Of a stretch of DNA of 64,000 nucleotides, positions 9,891-23,421 are shown piece after piece (the first letter of the stretch is position 1; the number at the start of each line of letters is the position of its first letter). The notes beneath the pieces are model-generated. The model saw only the letters and a list, made by a program, of their open reading frames with translations. It searched no databases and had not been told where the DNA came from. The translations under genes were made by a program, and so were the position numbers. Origin of the DNA: Pseudevernia furfuracea (lineage: Eukaryota; Ascomycota; Lecanoromycetes; Lecanorales; Parmeliaceae); contig JAIUPT010000017.1 in NCBI GenBank assembly GCA_022315425.1, forward strand, positions 186,001 to 250,000. Direction: 5' to 3'.

Positions 9891-10924
9891 ACGCGTTTCG
9901 CGTCTCGCGTTACGTTCTTTATATTCTCTTTTCTTCTCTCTTCTCTTATTATTATTATATCTTCTCTCTTTACTATATTTACTACTATTTTATATTTTAT
10001 AATAATTAATTAATTAATATTAAAGTCTTAATACTAGTAATGTAATCGATTTAAAAATGTTTTATAATTAAATATTTATTAATATATAAATATAGATTTA
10101 CGAATTAAATTTATAATATGATATTAAAATTAATCTAAATTAACTTAAGACTTAAGTCGTAAAAAAAGTAAAAGACTATTTTAGAAAATATTTAAATTTG
10201 ATTAATATTTAAATTAGATCTTTTTTCGATTTTTTTTTTCGATCTCGTCTTAGCGTCGATTAATTTAAAACTATTTTAATATCTCGTTAAGTCTATTAAT
10301 TAGATTAACTAAAATTCGATTAAATTAATTCGAGATTGTTATCTTCATAACGACTCTTTAAATATTATCTCGCGTGTCTTTTTTATTTTTTTAATTATCT
10401 TTTTTAATTATTATATTTCGTATTTTATTTTATATTTTATTTTAATACGTAATATCGAAATTTAAGAAACTCGCTTAAAGATATTTAAAGTTTATTAAAA
10501 TATCGAAATATCGAAATTATCTCGTTATCTCGTTAAGAAAAAATCGTCTTACTTCTTTTCCTTCTAATTAAACTTCGTCTTAGCGTCGAGACGAGATACG
10601 TTATTTTAAACTTCGTCTTACTTCGTTTTATTACGTAGCGTATAAGAAAGAAAGTATATTATTAAGAGACTAATAGTAAAATATACTTAAGAGCGAAATT
10701 TAAAGTATAATTAAAAGCGAGTTTTAAAGTATACGTAAAGAAAAAAGATAACTTTTTAGAAATTAATATAGTACGTAAACGTGAAATTATAAAGATTAAG
10801 CTCGTATTATTATTTCTATTACTACTAGTAATATATTTCTTCTTCGTAATACTCTTCGTAATATTCTTTATAATCTTTATTATAATCTTCTTCTTTTAAG
10901 TCTTATTAATAAACTTATTAATAA
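9891..10924. repeat. AT-rich decayed repeats
   Basis: Includes a left-end fragment of the Helitron-like family (about 10078-10235, with the palindromic end and CTTAAGACTTAAG). It also includes a fragment of the terminal-inverted-repeat element that is complete at 51319-51826 (about 10240-10636, ending TTATTACGTAGCGTATA). CC and GG are almost absent and CA and TG are rare, while CG, CT and AG persist. No coding potential. Confidence 0.6.
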
Positions 10925-11725
10925 TATTTATTAATTAAAAAGATATAAGATAATATAAGATATTGATCTCTTATATTAAATTATAATATAATATAATATA
11001 AGATATTTAGATCTTATAATATTATAAATTAATATAAGATTATATTAATATTATATTATAAGACGATATAAATCTAAGATATCTTATAGAATATTTTAGA
11101 TGAGATTTCTTATATAACGAATAAGATAAGAATTTAAAATTCTACTAAGAGCACTATTAACTAGAATAATAATTAAAATGATAGTGCTAAGAGTATTACT
11201 AACTAGAATAATAACTAGAATAGTATAAAAGTAATAAGATACGCGAGACGAAAGAACAATAATTCGATAATTAAGTACTCTTAGCATTATTATTCTAGTT
11301 ACTATTCTAATTAATAATACTTTTCTAATTATTATTTCTAATTAGTAAAAATAGTAATAGTAATCTTAGTAGTAATTTTAGTAGTAATAGTAATAGTAAT
11401 AATAATAATAATAGTAATAGTAAAAGTGATCTAAGTTCGTAATAATCTTAATATCATTATTCTAATTATTATTCTAATTAGTAATACTCTTAGCATTGAT
11501 ATTTTAGTTATTATTTTAATTAGTAATACTCTTAATATTACTATTCTAGTTATTATTCTAATTAGTAATACTCTTAGTATTATTATTTAATTATTATTCT
11601 AGTTAGTAATGCTTTTAGCCCCTAATCGAAAAGATATAATATATCTCACGAGATATCTTATATTAACTGATCTTATATTATAATATAAAATAAGATCGAG
11701 AGAGATTAGATATTATATCTTTATT
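10925..11725. repeat. AT-rich palindromic repeat family (copy 1)
   Basis: Contains multiple short units such as ACTAGAATAATAACTAGAATA and ATATCTTATAGA, with arms carrying RATCGAAAAGATATAA. Related copies occur at 37985-38830 and 52960-54235. Units appear in both orientations, so long hairpins are possible. No coding capacity; probably a decayed non-autonomous element or satellite. Confidence 0.6.
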
Positions 11726-11730
11726 AAAAT

Positions 11731-12592
11731 ACAAGTATAGACTCACGAATTGAATTCGTGATACGATATTAAAATTAATCTAAATTAACTTAAGACTTAA
11801 GTCGTGAAAAAAAGAAAAAACTCTTTAAGAAAATATTAAATTTGATTAATATTTTAAATAGCTTTTTTTTCTTTTAAGATTATTATAATACGATTTGCGA
11901 TTTAATTTAAAAAAAATTTTTAACTTTTTTATTAAATTTTTTTTTTTTGACGCAGCTCGGATTCGAATTCTATAATTTACAGATTTATAAATTTAATCGT
12001 TTTATCATTTTCTCACTACATGAAAAAATTTCACTACTAAAATATATATCAAACATCTAGTTCGTCAACGCTAAAAATCTTCAACTTATAATCTATTAAT
12101 AATTATAAGACCGATTTCAAAAATTCTTGATTCTCTGAATAGCGCAAATAAGTCTTCACAATTCAAAAAAAAATTTCAAAAAAGTAATAGAAAAGTAAAA
12201 AGTTATTCAAAATATAAGACTTGTACGCACAAATTTTTTCGAGGCCGCGCATTCGTCAAGAAGTAAGCGATCGGGCAGCGATATTTGAATTCTACTTTAC
12301 TTTATCAATAATAGACCAAATTTGATAATTTTTGCAGCGTTGAAATGCGCAAGTTGAGTTCTATAACTAATGAAAGTTTGAAGAAATTATATGCACAGGG
12401 CATAAAATAATTGAAGTTGCGAAAAGGTCTCATCAAATTTTTTGATGAGGGCGCTCGGGAGGTCTAGCGAGCTGACAAAGCGGGTCTAATCAAAAAGCGT
12501 AGATCTGTCGAGGTTTACATTGGCTACAGCCCGCTGCACATACAAATATAAGATTTTTTAGCTCAGCCCTATCTTATTCTTTTATATATACT
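11731..12592 (+). mobile_element. Non-autonomous Helitron-like element, copy A
   Basis: Begins ACAAGTATAGACTCACGAAT, with a palindrome CACGAATTGAATTCGTG, and ends AGCTCAGCCCTATCTTA...TATATATACT. Close copies of about 860-890 bp are at 17700-18589 (inverted) and 44891-45747, and a partial one at about 39000-39648. Both termini are shared with the helicase-bearing Helitron at 42418-44453, read from its 3' end, so this is its deletion-type passenger. No target duplication is evident. Its internal part keeps more CG-rich words than the surrounding desert, implying later insertion. Confidence 0.75.
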
Positions 12593-13041
12593 GATTAGTT
12601 CAATAGTTAAAAACTACGAGTTAATAATAATAATAATATAAGAGAATAAGTTAAAGATTTTATTTAAAAGATTTTTTTTAATTAATAAAGTAGTTTTATT
12701 AAGTAAACGTTGAAATTATAATATATTTAAAAGAAAGAAATTTTTAAATAGATTTAATAATTATAAAAACTAAGTTTTTCGTAATTTTTAAATATAGAAA
12801 GATATATTTATCGTCTTCTTTAACGAATTCTTATATACTTCAAATATTTCTTTATACTTAGCTCGATTATAATTAGTAGCTATTATTAATCGGTTAAATT
12901 TTCTTTCGCTGCATTCCTGTAATCTTAATACATCGTTCCAAGTCAAACGCTTTGTTCTTTCTTCAAGTACTAAAACTTCTAATATTATTTCGAAGCATAT
13001 CGTCTTCTACTGCATGCCGCGTAGATTTCTACCGTGATTTT
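12593..13041. other. AT-rich spacer upstream of the dehydrogenase
   Basis: Low-complexity A/T up to about 12900, then normal composition. It presumably includes the dehydrogenase promoter, but no specific element is convincing. Confidence 0.4.
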
Positions 13042-14081
13042 ATGCTATTAATGCTTAGTCTGTTCTGCGGCCGACTCTGTTCAACTCTTCACTCATCGTC
13101 GGCAGATCTCACTGGCAAGACTGTAATTGTGACAGGCGTCAACAGTGACCTTGGTTTTCAGATCGCCCTTGAACTTGTAAGACAAAACGCGACTTTATAT
13201 CTAGCATGTCGCAATGCTTTCAAGGCAGAGGAAGCTATCTCTTAAATTACCTCTGCAATTCCTGACTCTGTAGACCGCGTCAAAGCCTTATTACTCGACA
13301 CATCATCTTCATCCTTCGTACGAGAATGCGCTGAAGGGTGGAAGAATTTCAAATTCAAAATTGATGTTCTGGTCCATAATGCGGGCATTCTCTCTTCTCC
13401 TGAACAGCCCTTTACAGTCGACGACTTCTCAATTACTTACGTCATAAACTTTCTCGACTTCTTTCTGTTGACACAACTCTTTGAGCCATGTCTCTCAAAT
13501 GAGACTCGCATCATTTTCACTTCGAGCACTGGCCACTATATCAGCGATTTTACACCTTCGTTCAGGTAAGAAATCGCCTGGAGCCTGGCTTCCACGCACC
13601 AAAAGCAGCTGTCAAAGGTAATGGAAGTGCAGCCGATAGCACTGTCTATGGAAACACCAAAGCCATGCAGATCGCTTTTGCAAAGCTTCTACAAAGCCGA
13701 TGGGACGCCGCGGCTAAAGCAAGTGGAAGAACAAATGGACGTGTTGCGCATGCCTTCTCTCCAGGCTTTACCAGGACTCCCGGCCTCCCGAAAATGACAC
13801 CACTCCCGATATGGAAAATGACACCGCTCCAAGTATGGGAAGACCAAGGATTCTGGCTTTTGGGTGCAACCACGGTTTTAGTCACGGATGTTTCGCAGGG
13901 CGCTACCACTGGTATATGGCTTGCGACTACGAAAGATGAGGCCGTTGCGGGACAAGGAATGGGCGGAGGATATTGGGAGCGGATGACAAAACGGGCGGCT
14001 ACCGTTCATCTTATGAATACGGAGATGTTGGAGCGATTTTGGATTAGATGGGAGGCTGATGCTGGGATTACGTGGAAGTAA
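13042..14081 (+). pseudogene. Short-chain dehydrogenase/reductase (retinol-dehydrogenase type), one nonsense codon
   Basis: An NAD(P)-dependent SDR fold. The cofactor motif reads TGVNSDLG where TGxxxGxG is expected, then HNAGIL (NAG motif), TSSTGHY and YGNTKAMQ (YxxxK catalytic motif), then FSPGFTRTPG. An N-terminal hydrophobic stretch follows the chosen ATG. A TAA stop at 13243-13245 interrupts the frame where a CAA would fit; the two changes in the cofactor motif also fit C-to-T and G-to-A. A GT-AG intron at 13566-13627 (62 bp, donor GTAAGA) restores frame to the end, giving 326 codons including stop. A one-base frameshift near 13550 is the alternative. The substrate cannot be inferred. Confidence 0.75.
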
Positions 14082-14781
14082 GGAACAGTGTTATGTCCAA
14101 CAGTCTCTGCGTCAGCGATTCCTGCTGCTCTCCAAATCAGCCTTGCGAAGAGTCAACGTAGGGCGATTAGCCTTTTAGTGCGAAACAACAACATGTCGCC
14201 GTGACACAAGCTCGCTGCAGTGTGGCATGGTTGTATGTGATTGCTAGTTTTTAGTATGTGCCGCGAGATGAGTGGAAGCCACAAGAGTGTAGAATAGGAG
14301 CGAGGCAAACGAGCAGATGTCATGGTTCCCGCTGGGGTCTCACAGCATAGCGATTTAGCGTGCAAGGCCTTGAGGGCTTCACACAGCATGTATCTTCTAG
14401 AGCAGAACACCATCGATGGATCGATCATTTTCATACACTACGTTTTCGCGCCGTTATACTTTACAATTGAAAATTTATATAAGGTAGTTAACATTCTAGT
14501 AATTATTCTAATAACTACGTAGTAATTTAGATGTAGTAATAATTATATATATTCTACTACGGAGTATAGTAATTATAATGGGTACTTTAAATATAGTAGT
14601 AATTGGGGCATGGCAAGTCGATCTGCTCGGGCCCTTTTACTGACCGACTGAAGCTCAACTTTATCGTCATGCAGCCCCCAAGGCACTGTACCACCTCAGC
14701 CTCACGTCTGGATGTCTGCATGCAACCCTCTTCATCCTGAATCGAATGCGCGCAATGCGCCATCGCTGTCTAGCCGGCAGG
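14082..14781. other. Intergenic, no gene supported
   Basis: Downstream of the dehydrogenase. It contains an AT-rich patch (about 14465-14610) with near-palindromic TAGTAATTATTCTAATAACTA-like units. Small open frames on both strands show no family features. Confidence 0.45.
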
Positions 14782-14924
14782 GTTAGTTTAGATTGGGGAC
14801 CTCGTGAGGGTGAAAGAAGATGTAGATTTATTCTATGGAAGGATCTGTCTATGAACCCCATCAGCTAATTAATTCTAATTGAAAAGCACGTCATTGGTCA
14901 ACAAGGAAGTCAGGCTTATAAACT
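14782..14924 (-). repeat. Gypsy LTR segment (left)
   Basis: Less mutated than the right copy: it keeps GATTGGGGACC where the right copy has GATTAAGAATC, the same G-to-A/C-to-T direction as elsewhere in the window. Confidence 0.65.
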
Positions 14925-16659
14925 ACTTTCTCGCAAACATACGAGCTCCGCAAGCACTGTAATTTCTCTAACAAAACCTTTACTTCTATAAGACATGTCG
15001 AGCTAACAAATGTAACAATCAAGCAACAATATTATAAACCCATATCGATCTGAATCTACTTTCATAAATACTATAATAATAACATAGCATAATCACCTCT
15101 TAAGTTAACGATCTTGATAAACGTAAAAGCAATCGAGCACGAGAAAGATAAACACGTAAGCGTCTAATGATTTGCTGTTATGATAACAGTTAGAGATCAA
15201 ACGAGTCTATTAAATATTTTACACGTGAGACAAATTATTTAAGATCATTATTATGAAATTTTTCTTTAATACGTCGTTTATTGAGTTGATGAAGATAATA
15301 AAACAACTCTCGATTAAAATTATATTATCGTATAACAAAGAAATCTCGTCATCGTAACTTTAGCTTATCGATATTCTTTTGATATAATATTACAAAGAAT
15401 TCAGCATTATGAAATGTCTGCTTGATATTCTTATTATATCTTAAGATTATAGACTCTTTCTGCTTTCTCTTAAATTTATAAATAACATTTTATAGCTTCG
15501 CTCTATATCTCAGATAAATACGAATCTTTATCACATATTATAATGAATTCGATAAGATCTTAATTCAAGTCTTGATATTACGATTAGATAGTACTAATAG
15601 TGTAACAGAGATAGACGTGACGAATCGAACTCGTTCGAGAGTATATCATATAACGAAAGATCTAAATATTCGATAACTCTCTTATTGATATATAAAGTAT
15701 CTCTTAATATACGAATATTTTAATCTCTATCGTTATTCTTGCGAAGAATCTATTTAAGTAATCTATTATAAATCTTTATTATTTTAGTAGATTTCGAAGA
15801 CTTAAAAGAAGAGTAATCGTATATAACACTCTCTCGCTCGAAGAAGTTTTATAACTTTTCATTATCAAAGTATTAATTTAAATTAAGATAGAAAGACTGA
15901 GACTTACGATATATAACAAAGAATAGCGAAAGATATTATAAGATATTTTTTATATTAGAGATTTTGATAATAAAAGAAATAATGAAGTTCGTAACGTAAT
16001 AGATTATGTTGAGAATAAGCGAAATTTATATTTAATTTACGACAACGAGTTTATAAAGTTTATTCTCATTAATTAAAAAAAAATAGATAATATAAATAAT
16101 ATTTAATAATTATAATTTGATAATCGAGTTATGCTTAACACATTTTAAGCATTTAATAATATAGCGATTCACGTTTTATGCTTACTTAAATTAGTAACAA
16201 AAATCTTTTAATTTAATAAGAATATCTGCTTTAACTTAATAGTCTGCGATATCGTATACTTTCGTAAGAATAATAAGAATCTTTGCTTCGAAAATATAAG
16301 ATAAATGTTCTTCATATTTATAAATTCATAACACGTTATTCTTAACAATTTTATAGTCGTATATCTTTCGAACAAGTTTAAAAGACGATAAATCTTAATA
16401 TCAATCTAAGAGAAGCTTATAAATGTTATCAAATCACTTACTTATCTCGTAGATCTCTAATTATAAAGTTATAAAAGCAAGAATTATAATAAGAATAAAC
16501 ACTAAAATGTTATTTATCGTATAATGATTTATTACTTTATTTTTTTTAATAGAATCGAGAGCTATTAAAAGAATCTTAAAATCGTTCTTTTCGTTCTTTT
16601 AAATTCATTACTTATCTTATTTAATTAACTTTTATTATACTTACGTAACGAATTTATTC

Positions 16660-16940
16660 TAAGAGCAGTCGCTTATATTAAAGAGTGTTTATAATAAGCT
16701 ATCAGCGATCTTGTTTCTATAATCTAAAATATATTTAATAATCAAATTAAGCCGTCTTAGTTAATTCGCTCAATGATCATAAATATCTTCGTAAAGATTA
16801 GACTTCAGAAAGTATATAAGCGACTTATAATTTATATATATAATTACTAATAGATAAGAATACTTAACAAAATAGTTGTACTTCTTAACGAACCTTACGA
16901 CAGCACACAGCTCGCGTTTATATATAAAGTACTTTCTTTA
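16660..16940 (-). pseudogene. Gypsy RNase H remnant
   Basis: A readable fragment of the pol region on the minus strand. The motifs RELCAVV, FVKKYNYF and YKSLIYFL match the RNase H domain that precedes integrase in Ty3/Gypsy pol. Several stops and likely H-to-Y and D-to-N changes are present, so it is non-functional. Confidence 0.6.
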
Positions 16941-17699
16941 AGTAATGATAAATAAGAAAAAATTAAAAATAATCGAAACTTTTATAAAAACTTTCGAAGC
17001 TAATACGTCTGCTTCGATAACAGATAACAGTTAAATAATAATAAGATCGACGACGTAAATTAAAGTATTCGTATAAAAGTGAACTGCTTTAATAAGATCG
17101 ATGTTATACATTACGAATCTCGTATAGTATTTGATTTTTAAGATTTCGAAAAATAGCTGTTTGAAAGAAAATTAATAAAAAGAGACTTTATCTGTTAGTT
17201 TAATAAGCGATTTTGTAATTTCTATAAAGTTCTTGATTTATCGTTTAATAATTTCAATTATCTTAAGAAACGCTCTTATCTTAGATTAATCTAAGAGTGT
17301 CGATTATATAACTATCTTCTTAATGTGATCTTTTAATATGCGAATAAGATCTTTTACTAAATATGTTATATTAAGAGTCTTGATAGACTTTATAAAGAGT
17401 TTGAGTTTCTTAAAGAAGAGTCGAAAGCGAGCTTACTTAATACGTGATAAAAAGTGTACTCGTAGAAATTTATATTACTTATCGAAATTTCGAAAGTTAT
17501 TAAAGAAGTCGTTTATATAAAAAGTTAGTATATAATAAGAATAACTTATTTATTAACGTAGACAAGACGTCGAAAGCATAATAGACGCTCTTTATTATTA
17601 TAAATTCGACTGACTATAATTCTTATTATATGCGTATAAGTTAAACTTGTTTAATATTTGATATAATAAAGGCAAAGAAATAACGATTCTCAGAATATC

Positions 17700-18589
17700 A
17701 GTATATATAATATCATAAGATAGGGCTGAGCTAAAATACCTTAAATTTGTATATACAGTCAATGATAAATTCTATCTGAGTTCCTCCTTCGGTTAGCGCC
17801 CGTATAGCGTCTTTTAGGTCTTCGGAGCGCCCTCATCAAAAAAATGAATGTCATCTTTTTGCAACTTCGGACACTCTATTCTCTTCACGTATGATATCTT
17901 CAAACTTTCATTAATTATAGAACTCAACTTGCGCATTCCATCGCTGCAAAAATTATTAAATTTGATCTATTATTGATAAAGTAAAGTAGAATTCAAATAT
18001 CGCTACCCGATCGCTTACTTCTTGACGAATGCGCGGCCTCGAAAAAATTTGTGCGTACAAGTCTTATATTTTGAATAACTTTTTACTTTTCTATTACTTT
18101 TTTGAGATTTTTTTTTTAAATTGTAAAGACTTATTTGCGCTATTCAGAGAATTAAAAGTTTTTGAAATCGGTCTTATAGTTATTAATAAATTGTAAGTTG
18201 AAGGTTTTTAGCGTTGACGAACTCGATATTCGATATATATTTTAGTAGCGAAATTTTTCCATGTAACGTGCTTGACCGGTCAAAACGATTAAATTTGTAA
18301 ATTTGTAAATTGTAGAATTCGAATCCGAGCTGCGTCAAAAAAAATAAAATAAAATAAAATAAAAAATAAAAAATAATTAATTAATTAATTAATTAAATTA
18401 AATCGTAAATCGTAAATCGTATTATAATAATCTTAAAAAAAAAAAAGATAGAAAAAAAGCTATTTAAAATATTAATCAAATTTAATATTTTCTTAAAGAG
18501 TTTTTTCTTTTTTTTACGACTTAAGTCTTAAGTTAATTTAAACAATTTTAATATCGTATCACGAATTTAATTCGTGGGCCTATACTTGT
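17700..18589 (-). mobile_element. Non-autonomous Helitron-like element, copy B
   Basis: An inverted copy of the 11731-12592 element, nested in the Gypsy element. On the plus strand it starts AGTATATATAATATCATAAG then GATAGGGCTGAGC, and ends with ACGAATTTAATTCGT followed by CTATACTTGT. It keeps GC-rich words (GGAGCGCCCTCATC) that its host has lost, so it arrived after most of the host's mutation. Confidence 0.75.
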
Positions 18590-21500
18590 AACGAAATAAT
18601 AAGATAAGCATATTTCAAATCTATAACAAATAAGCACTTATATTTAAAATCTAATAGATTGTTATATATCGTCGAGAATAACTTTATAAACGTGCTAAAT
18701 AGATTCTTCGTAACTCGTAAGTAGTTAAATATAATATAAGACTTATTCCTAGATCTTAAATCTTTAATCTTATCGATAATAATTGCTCTAATATTTTATC
18801 GTAACAAGCGATTATTTATCGATTCGATAAATTCATATACTTTGTTAACAATCTTATTTTAAATAATTTTTCGTAATTATTACTTCGAATAAACTAATCA
18901 TCGCTTTTATATATTGTTGTTAATAGACTTTATATTAGACTTAATTCTCACTCGATAAGTGATAATATTAGTATTAAAAAGATCTATAAGATTAATGTTA
19001 TTAAGATGACGATAGTAATATATCAAGTATAGAATCTTATAACGATCTGCTTCGATAGATAACAAGGGATTTAAAATTAGTCTTATTGAGTTCGCTTAAT
19101 CTTTTAGAGTAATAAGAGATATATTATATATTATACTTAGACGTAAGATCGATCTGCTTGAATAAGAATTAACCTTTTTAGAAAATAATAATAATATTTT
19201 TATATCGATCTAAGAGACGAGTGTATCTAATATATTAAATACGCTTATGAATTAATTTAATTTATTAATAGTTATCGCAGCAGACTTGATAGACTCGAAG
19301 ACGATTAATTTAATAGACTCGAAAGAGATATATTATTTTAGTAGTTTAACGTCGTGTTATAGACGAAGTAAATAACTTAAAAACTTTTCTTGTTAAGATT
19401 AAACAGACTGTTACGAGAAGATAACTCTTCGATATTCGAGAGCTCGTTCTCAGAGTTAAAAGATTTCGAAGATTTCGAAGATAATTCTTCGTTTTCTGTA
19501 ATAGAATATAATATTATAACGAACTTCGAATACATTAATAGATTATAATTCTTATAAAAGATTATTTGAGAATCTCGAATTACGCGTGACGTCTCTTCGA
19601 TCTTAGAGTCTTTAATCGTAATAAAAGAATTACGAATCGAAATGTATATATTCATCGAATATAATTATAAAATATCTAGAATTAAACTTAGCTACTTAAT
19701 CTTATTAAAATATATAATATTAATCAGCTTAAAAAAAACAAAACACTTAACACTTCTAATAATGTTTTTCGCTTCGTACTCGAAATTAGTTTAATAATAT
19801 AATAAAATATGTTAATAATTAATAGCCTTTATAAATAGATCTTAAAAGCTCATCTTCGTCAGAGACTTCTAAGATAATCTAAGTTATCTTAACAAATCAT
19901 ATAAAATTATATTCATATTCGATTCTTGATTGACTTAAACGTACTTAATAAAAAGAGTCGTCTTACGTTCGTTATTGATAACGATATTAAAAAAAAATTA
20001 AGTCTTATTAACACTTATTAAAGCGAATAAAAAACGCGTATATCTCTTCGCTTAAATAAAGTCGAATTATAATAAACTAACTTATTCTCTCGCTTAAGTA
20101 ATGAACTATAAAACTTGTTTTATAATCACTAATTAAAATGAATTAAACGATATAGAAATAGTCTGTATAGACTGAGACTATTAAACGAGATAAAATTGAA
20201 TTATTAATTAAATTAATTAACTTGTTACTTCTTGCTGATGCGTCTCTTAATAATCTTTATATAAAGACGCTTTAATTTCTTATAAGCAGAGAGTGATCAA
20301 GCAACGAAGTTCATTATCGAGATATCTATCTTGATATTCTTAAGAATAACACGAACGAATAGTAATTAATTATATTCGCTTATTTGTTTATTAAATAATT
20401 TATTAAGAGATTATAATTCGATCTTCTTATCTACTCGCTTACGTTCTTTTCGCTTGAGTTTATTTTTTATTATAATATTTTATTATATAAGCTATTAAAA
20501 TACTTATTTCATATCGATCTAAGACTGTGATTGATATTAAAACTATTATAATAACAGAGAAGATGTTATCTATAATAATAATGCTTATAAGACTAAAATT
20601 TATTATTAAGATATCTGAGTAGACTGTTACTGCGAATCTTGAAATATCTCTTAAGAGCTTTATAAAGGGTCTTGATTGTTAGACTATTAAGAGAGTTCAG
20701 TTGATATTTGTTTTAATAAAGACTAAGAACTCTCTACTTTCACATAAGAATGCTTATTTAAGTCTAAGTCTTTATTATAATAAATTCTTATTAATCTAGA
20801 ATCAAAAGAGCTACGAAGATTAGTTATATTATAACTAAAAAATCTAATAGAGAAAGTTGATAAGATATCGCTTATAATAACAGATGACTGTGATATATAT
20901 AAGAATTATTCTAAAGTGATATTATTATACATTGAACTAATTCGACTGTTATAAGAACGTGCTTAATTATTAAATTCGTTATAGTCTGCTGCTGTAAAGC
21001 TAATCTATAATAAGTTATTAAATATAATCTCACGCAAATACGATTGCTCTCACGCTGACAGTAAGACATTAAAGCATTTTCGAGATATATAATTAATATG
21101 TTCACACTTTACGTATAAGACTTCGTCTTACTTAATATAAGTTCGAATATTATTAATTCAAGTATTATTAAAAGTCTTATAATTCGAAAGATCTATTAAG
21201 ATAGACTGATATCTATCGCGAGATCGTTAAATTAATTCGACGTTAGCTTTGCTTAAGTTGAATATTTGATACGCAGAGAGCTTCGATTTAAATCAATATA
21301 AGAGAGACTACTGCTATTGTTACACTTCTTGACGCTAAAATAAATAAGAGTCTTCATATATTAATCATTAATAACGATAAGTTAAGAATTAATAACGATC
21401 TGCTCTCGTAACATAATAAGTTCTTAACATAAACGAGATTTATTAATTAGATAAGTTCTTTTCTATTAGTTCTTTATAAAAGAATAGCTTATTCTCGCGA

Positions 21501-22563
21501 TTCTCCTTATCAAAGAGTCTTTAAATTTTTATATTAATAAGTCTTACTTGCTTAGCTAGATCGTACACAATTCTTAAAGATCGATTCGAATTATTTATAT
21601 CTTTAGCTATCTTATACTTGATAATCAAATTCAAAAGACTCTTGATTTATATACGTAAAAATATGTTCAGCAGAGATAACTCGATCAATAATAGAATTAG
21701 AGTCGATAATTTATTCTTAATATCGTACTTTTATATTAGATTAAGAATACGATTATAATATAATAATAGAGACTCGTTCTACTTCTATCGTAACTCGAAT
21801 AACTCGATATCGAAAAACAAGAATATTACTTTAACGATCTTAAACGAGAATCTCTCTTATAATAACGAGACGAATTAATTAACTATCTCTTCGATAGAGT
21901 CTCGAATAATTACAAGTCTTATAATTTTCGAATTAAAGTTAACTTACTTCGCTGCTTTCTTTAATAATAGAAGATTAATATACTTTATATAAATGATAAG
22001 AAATATTTTGTTATCGTCGTAAAAACCAGAGAGCTCGTGCTCGAAGATTATAAGTTATCTAATAATAAACGTTTCTTTCTTAGAGTATCTTTTATAGAAA
22101 TTAAAGCTAAGTGCTTTAATAGTTATAACTGTAACTATTAAAATAACTACTTTAATAAAAGATATAGATATATAAAGAAAGACTTAATTTAACGTAGTTA
22201 TAACTGAAAGAGAAGAGATAAAAAAGTAATCTTTTAAAGAGTGATCTTCGTTAAACTCGTTTAAAGAATTAATATAAAAATTGTCGTAAAACGTAATAAT
22301 CTTCTCAAAGAAAGATAATAAAGTTAAAACGAACGATAACGAGACTCGTATAAAGATGTCTTTTAAATAAGAAAAGAGTTTTAAAGAAGTATAAGTAGAA
22401 TTAAGCAAAAGTGAAAAAAAAAAAAAAAAAACGTGATTAAAGTGACACGAACAGTCTTTGAGTTTTAAGATAAACGACTCAGCAAAAAGACTAAAGATGC
22501 TTTATAATTAATAAAATAAAACAGTACAATCTCTTCGAGATCTTAATGAGTCTCTCTGATGTC

Positions 22564-22706
22564 GTTAGTTTAGATTAAGAATCTCGTGAGGGTGAAAGAA
22601 GATGTAGATTTATTCTATGAAAGAATCTATTTATGAACCTCACCAGCTGACTAATTCTAATTGAAAAGCACGTCATTGGTCAGCAAGGAAGCCACGCCCA
22701 TAAACT
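22564..22706 (-). repeat. Gypsy LTR segment (right)
   Basis: A direct repeat of 14782-14924. For a minus-strand element this is the 5' LTR. Similarity stops at 22706, and a mariner-type MITE begins at 22728. Confidence 0.65.
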
Positions 22707-22727
22707 GGGTTTGCCTTTCGAAGAATA

Positions 22728-23016
22728 CTCGTTGTTACCTAGTAATGCAACACACCTACCTTAGTAATGCAACACTCTAAAATCTCGGGGCGTGTACCGC
22801 CCCTAAAAGCCTCCCTAAACAACCCACGTCGGGCCCCTCGAAGATCTGCGTTCATTAATATAACTTCGATTCAAAAAGATTCCTGTGCCTGAAGATTCAA
22901 AATCTAGATTGTACGTTCTATGATTTCTCTTTTTACTTCTTTTTAATTACTGTTATGGAACGACGAATCATGAAATGTTCGAATTTGAGGGTGTTGCATT
23001 ACTAGGTGACAACGAG
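22728..23016. mobile_element. Mariner-type MITE upstream of the PKS
   Basis: Inverted ends CTCGTTGTTACCTAGTAATG and its complement (one mismatch over about 26 bp) enclose 289 bp and are flanked by TA on both sides, as expected for Tc1/mariner target duplication. It lies about 400 bp upstream of the PKS start. Its outermost bases resemble those of the MITE at 33356-33625. Confidence 0.8.
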
Positions 23017-23421
23017 TACCTAGGGTCAGGGCTGATACTAGCGCTGTCCGGGACTTTTTTGTGCGTACCTCCCTTGTATTCGGATTCCACATCCATACTA
23101 TTTCTTGTAACGCACGACGCGAGCCGGCTTCCCTCGTGCCTCGTTGTTCAATCCTTTGTAAATCTTGGCACATGAATAACGTGCTGAGCTGACTCTCGGT
23201 GCGAGGTTTTTCGGTCCGAAAAACTTATCGCTTACGAGCAGGATGGGGCCGATTGGAAAATCAGTGCAGCAGATGTTTTTGGGTTTTTCTGGTCTGTTGA
23301 CCCAGTCGTTCCTCTCGTTTACATATTCTACCCTCAAAGCACTATCTGAGTGTGGGCGTTCACATTACCCTGTAAAAAGTGTTTTGAATTCATTTTCAGA
23401 GTTTGCCAATCGACATCTAGC
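23017..23421 (+). promoter_or_regulatory. Presumed PKS upstream region
   Basis: The roughly 400 bp between the MITE and the PKS start codon should hold the promoter. I see no defining box that I would annotate with confidence. Confidence 0.3.

Larger units (their letters stand above)
14782..22706 (-). mobile_element. Ty3/Gypsy LTR retrotransposon, heavily decayed
   Basis: A 143-bp direct repeat at 14782-14924 and 22564-22706 shares GTTAGTTTAGATT, GTGAGGGTGAAAGAAGATGT and GAAAAGCACGTCATTGGTCA. I read these as parts of the two LTRs; exact LTR limits are unclear. Minus-strand translation at about 16660-16940 gives a Gypsy-type RNase H (KRELCAVVRFVKKYNYFVKY, then NYKSLIYFLKS), followed by LNLIIKY. 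The rest is too mutated to read reliably. A Helitron-like element is nested at 17700-18589, and a MITE starts 20 bp beyond the right repeat. Confidence 0.7.

Noticed and set aside
14153..14434. 93-codon minus frame downstream of the dehydrogenase
   Set aside because: No family features; runs into an AT-rich patch.
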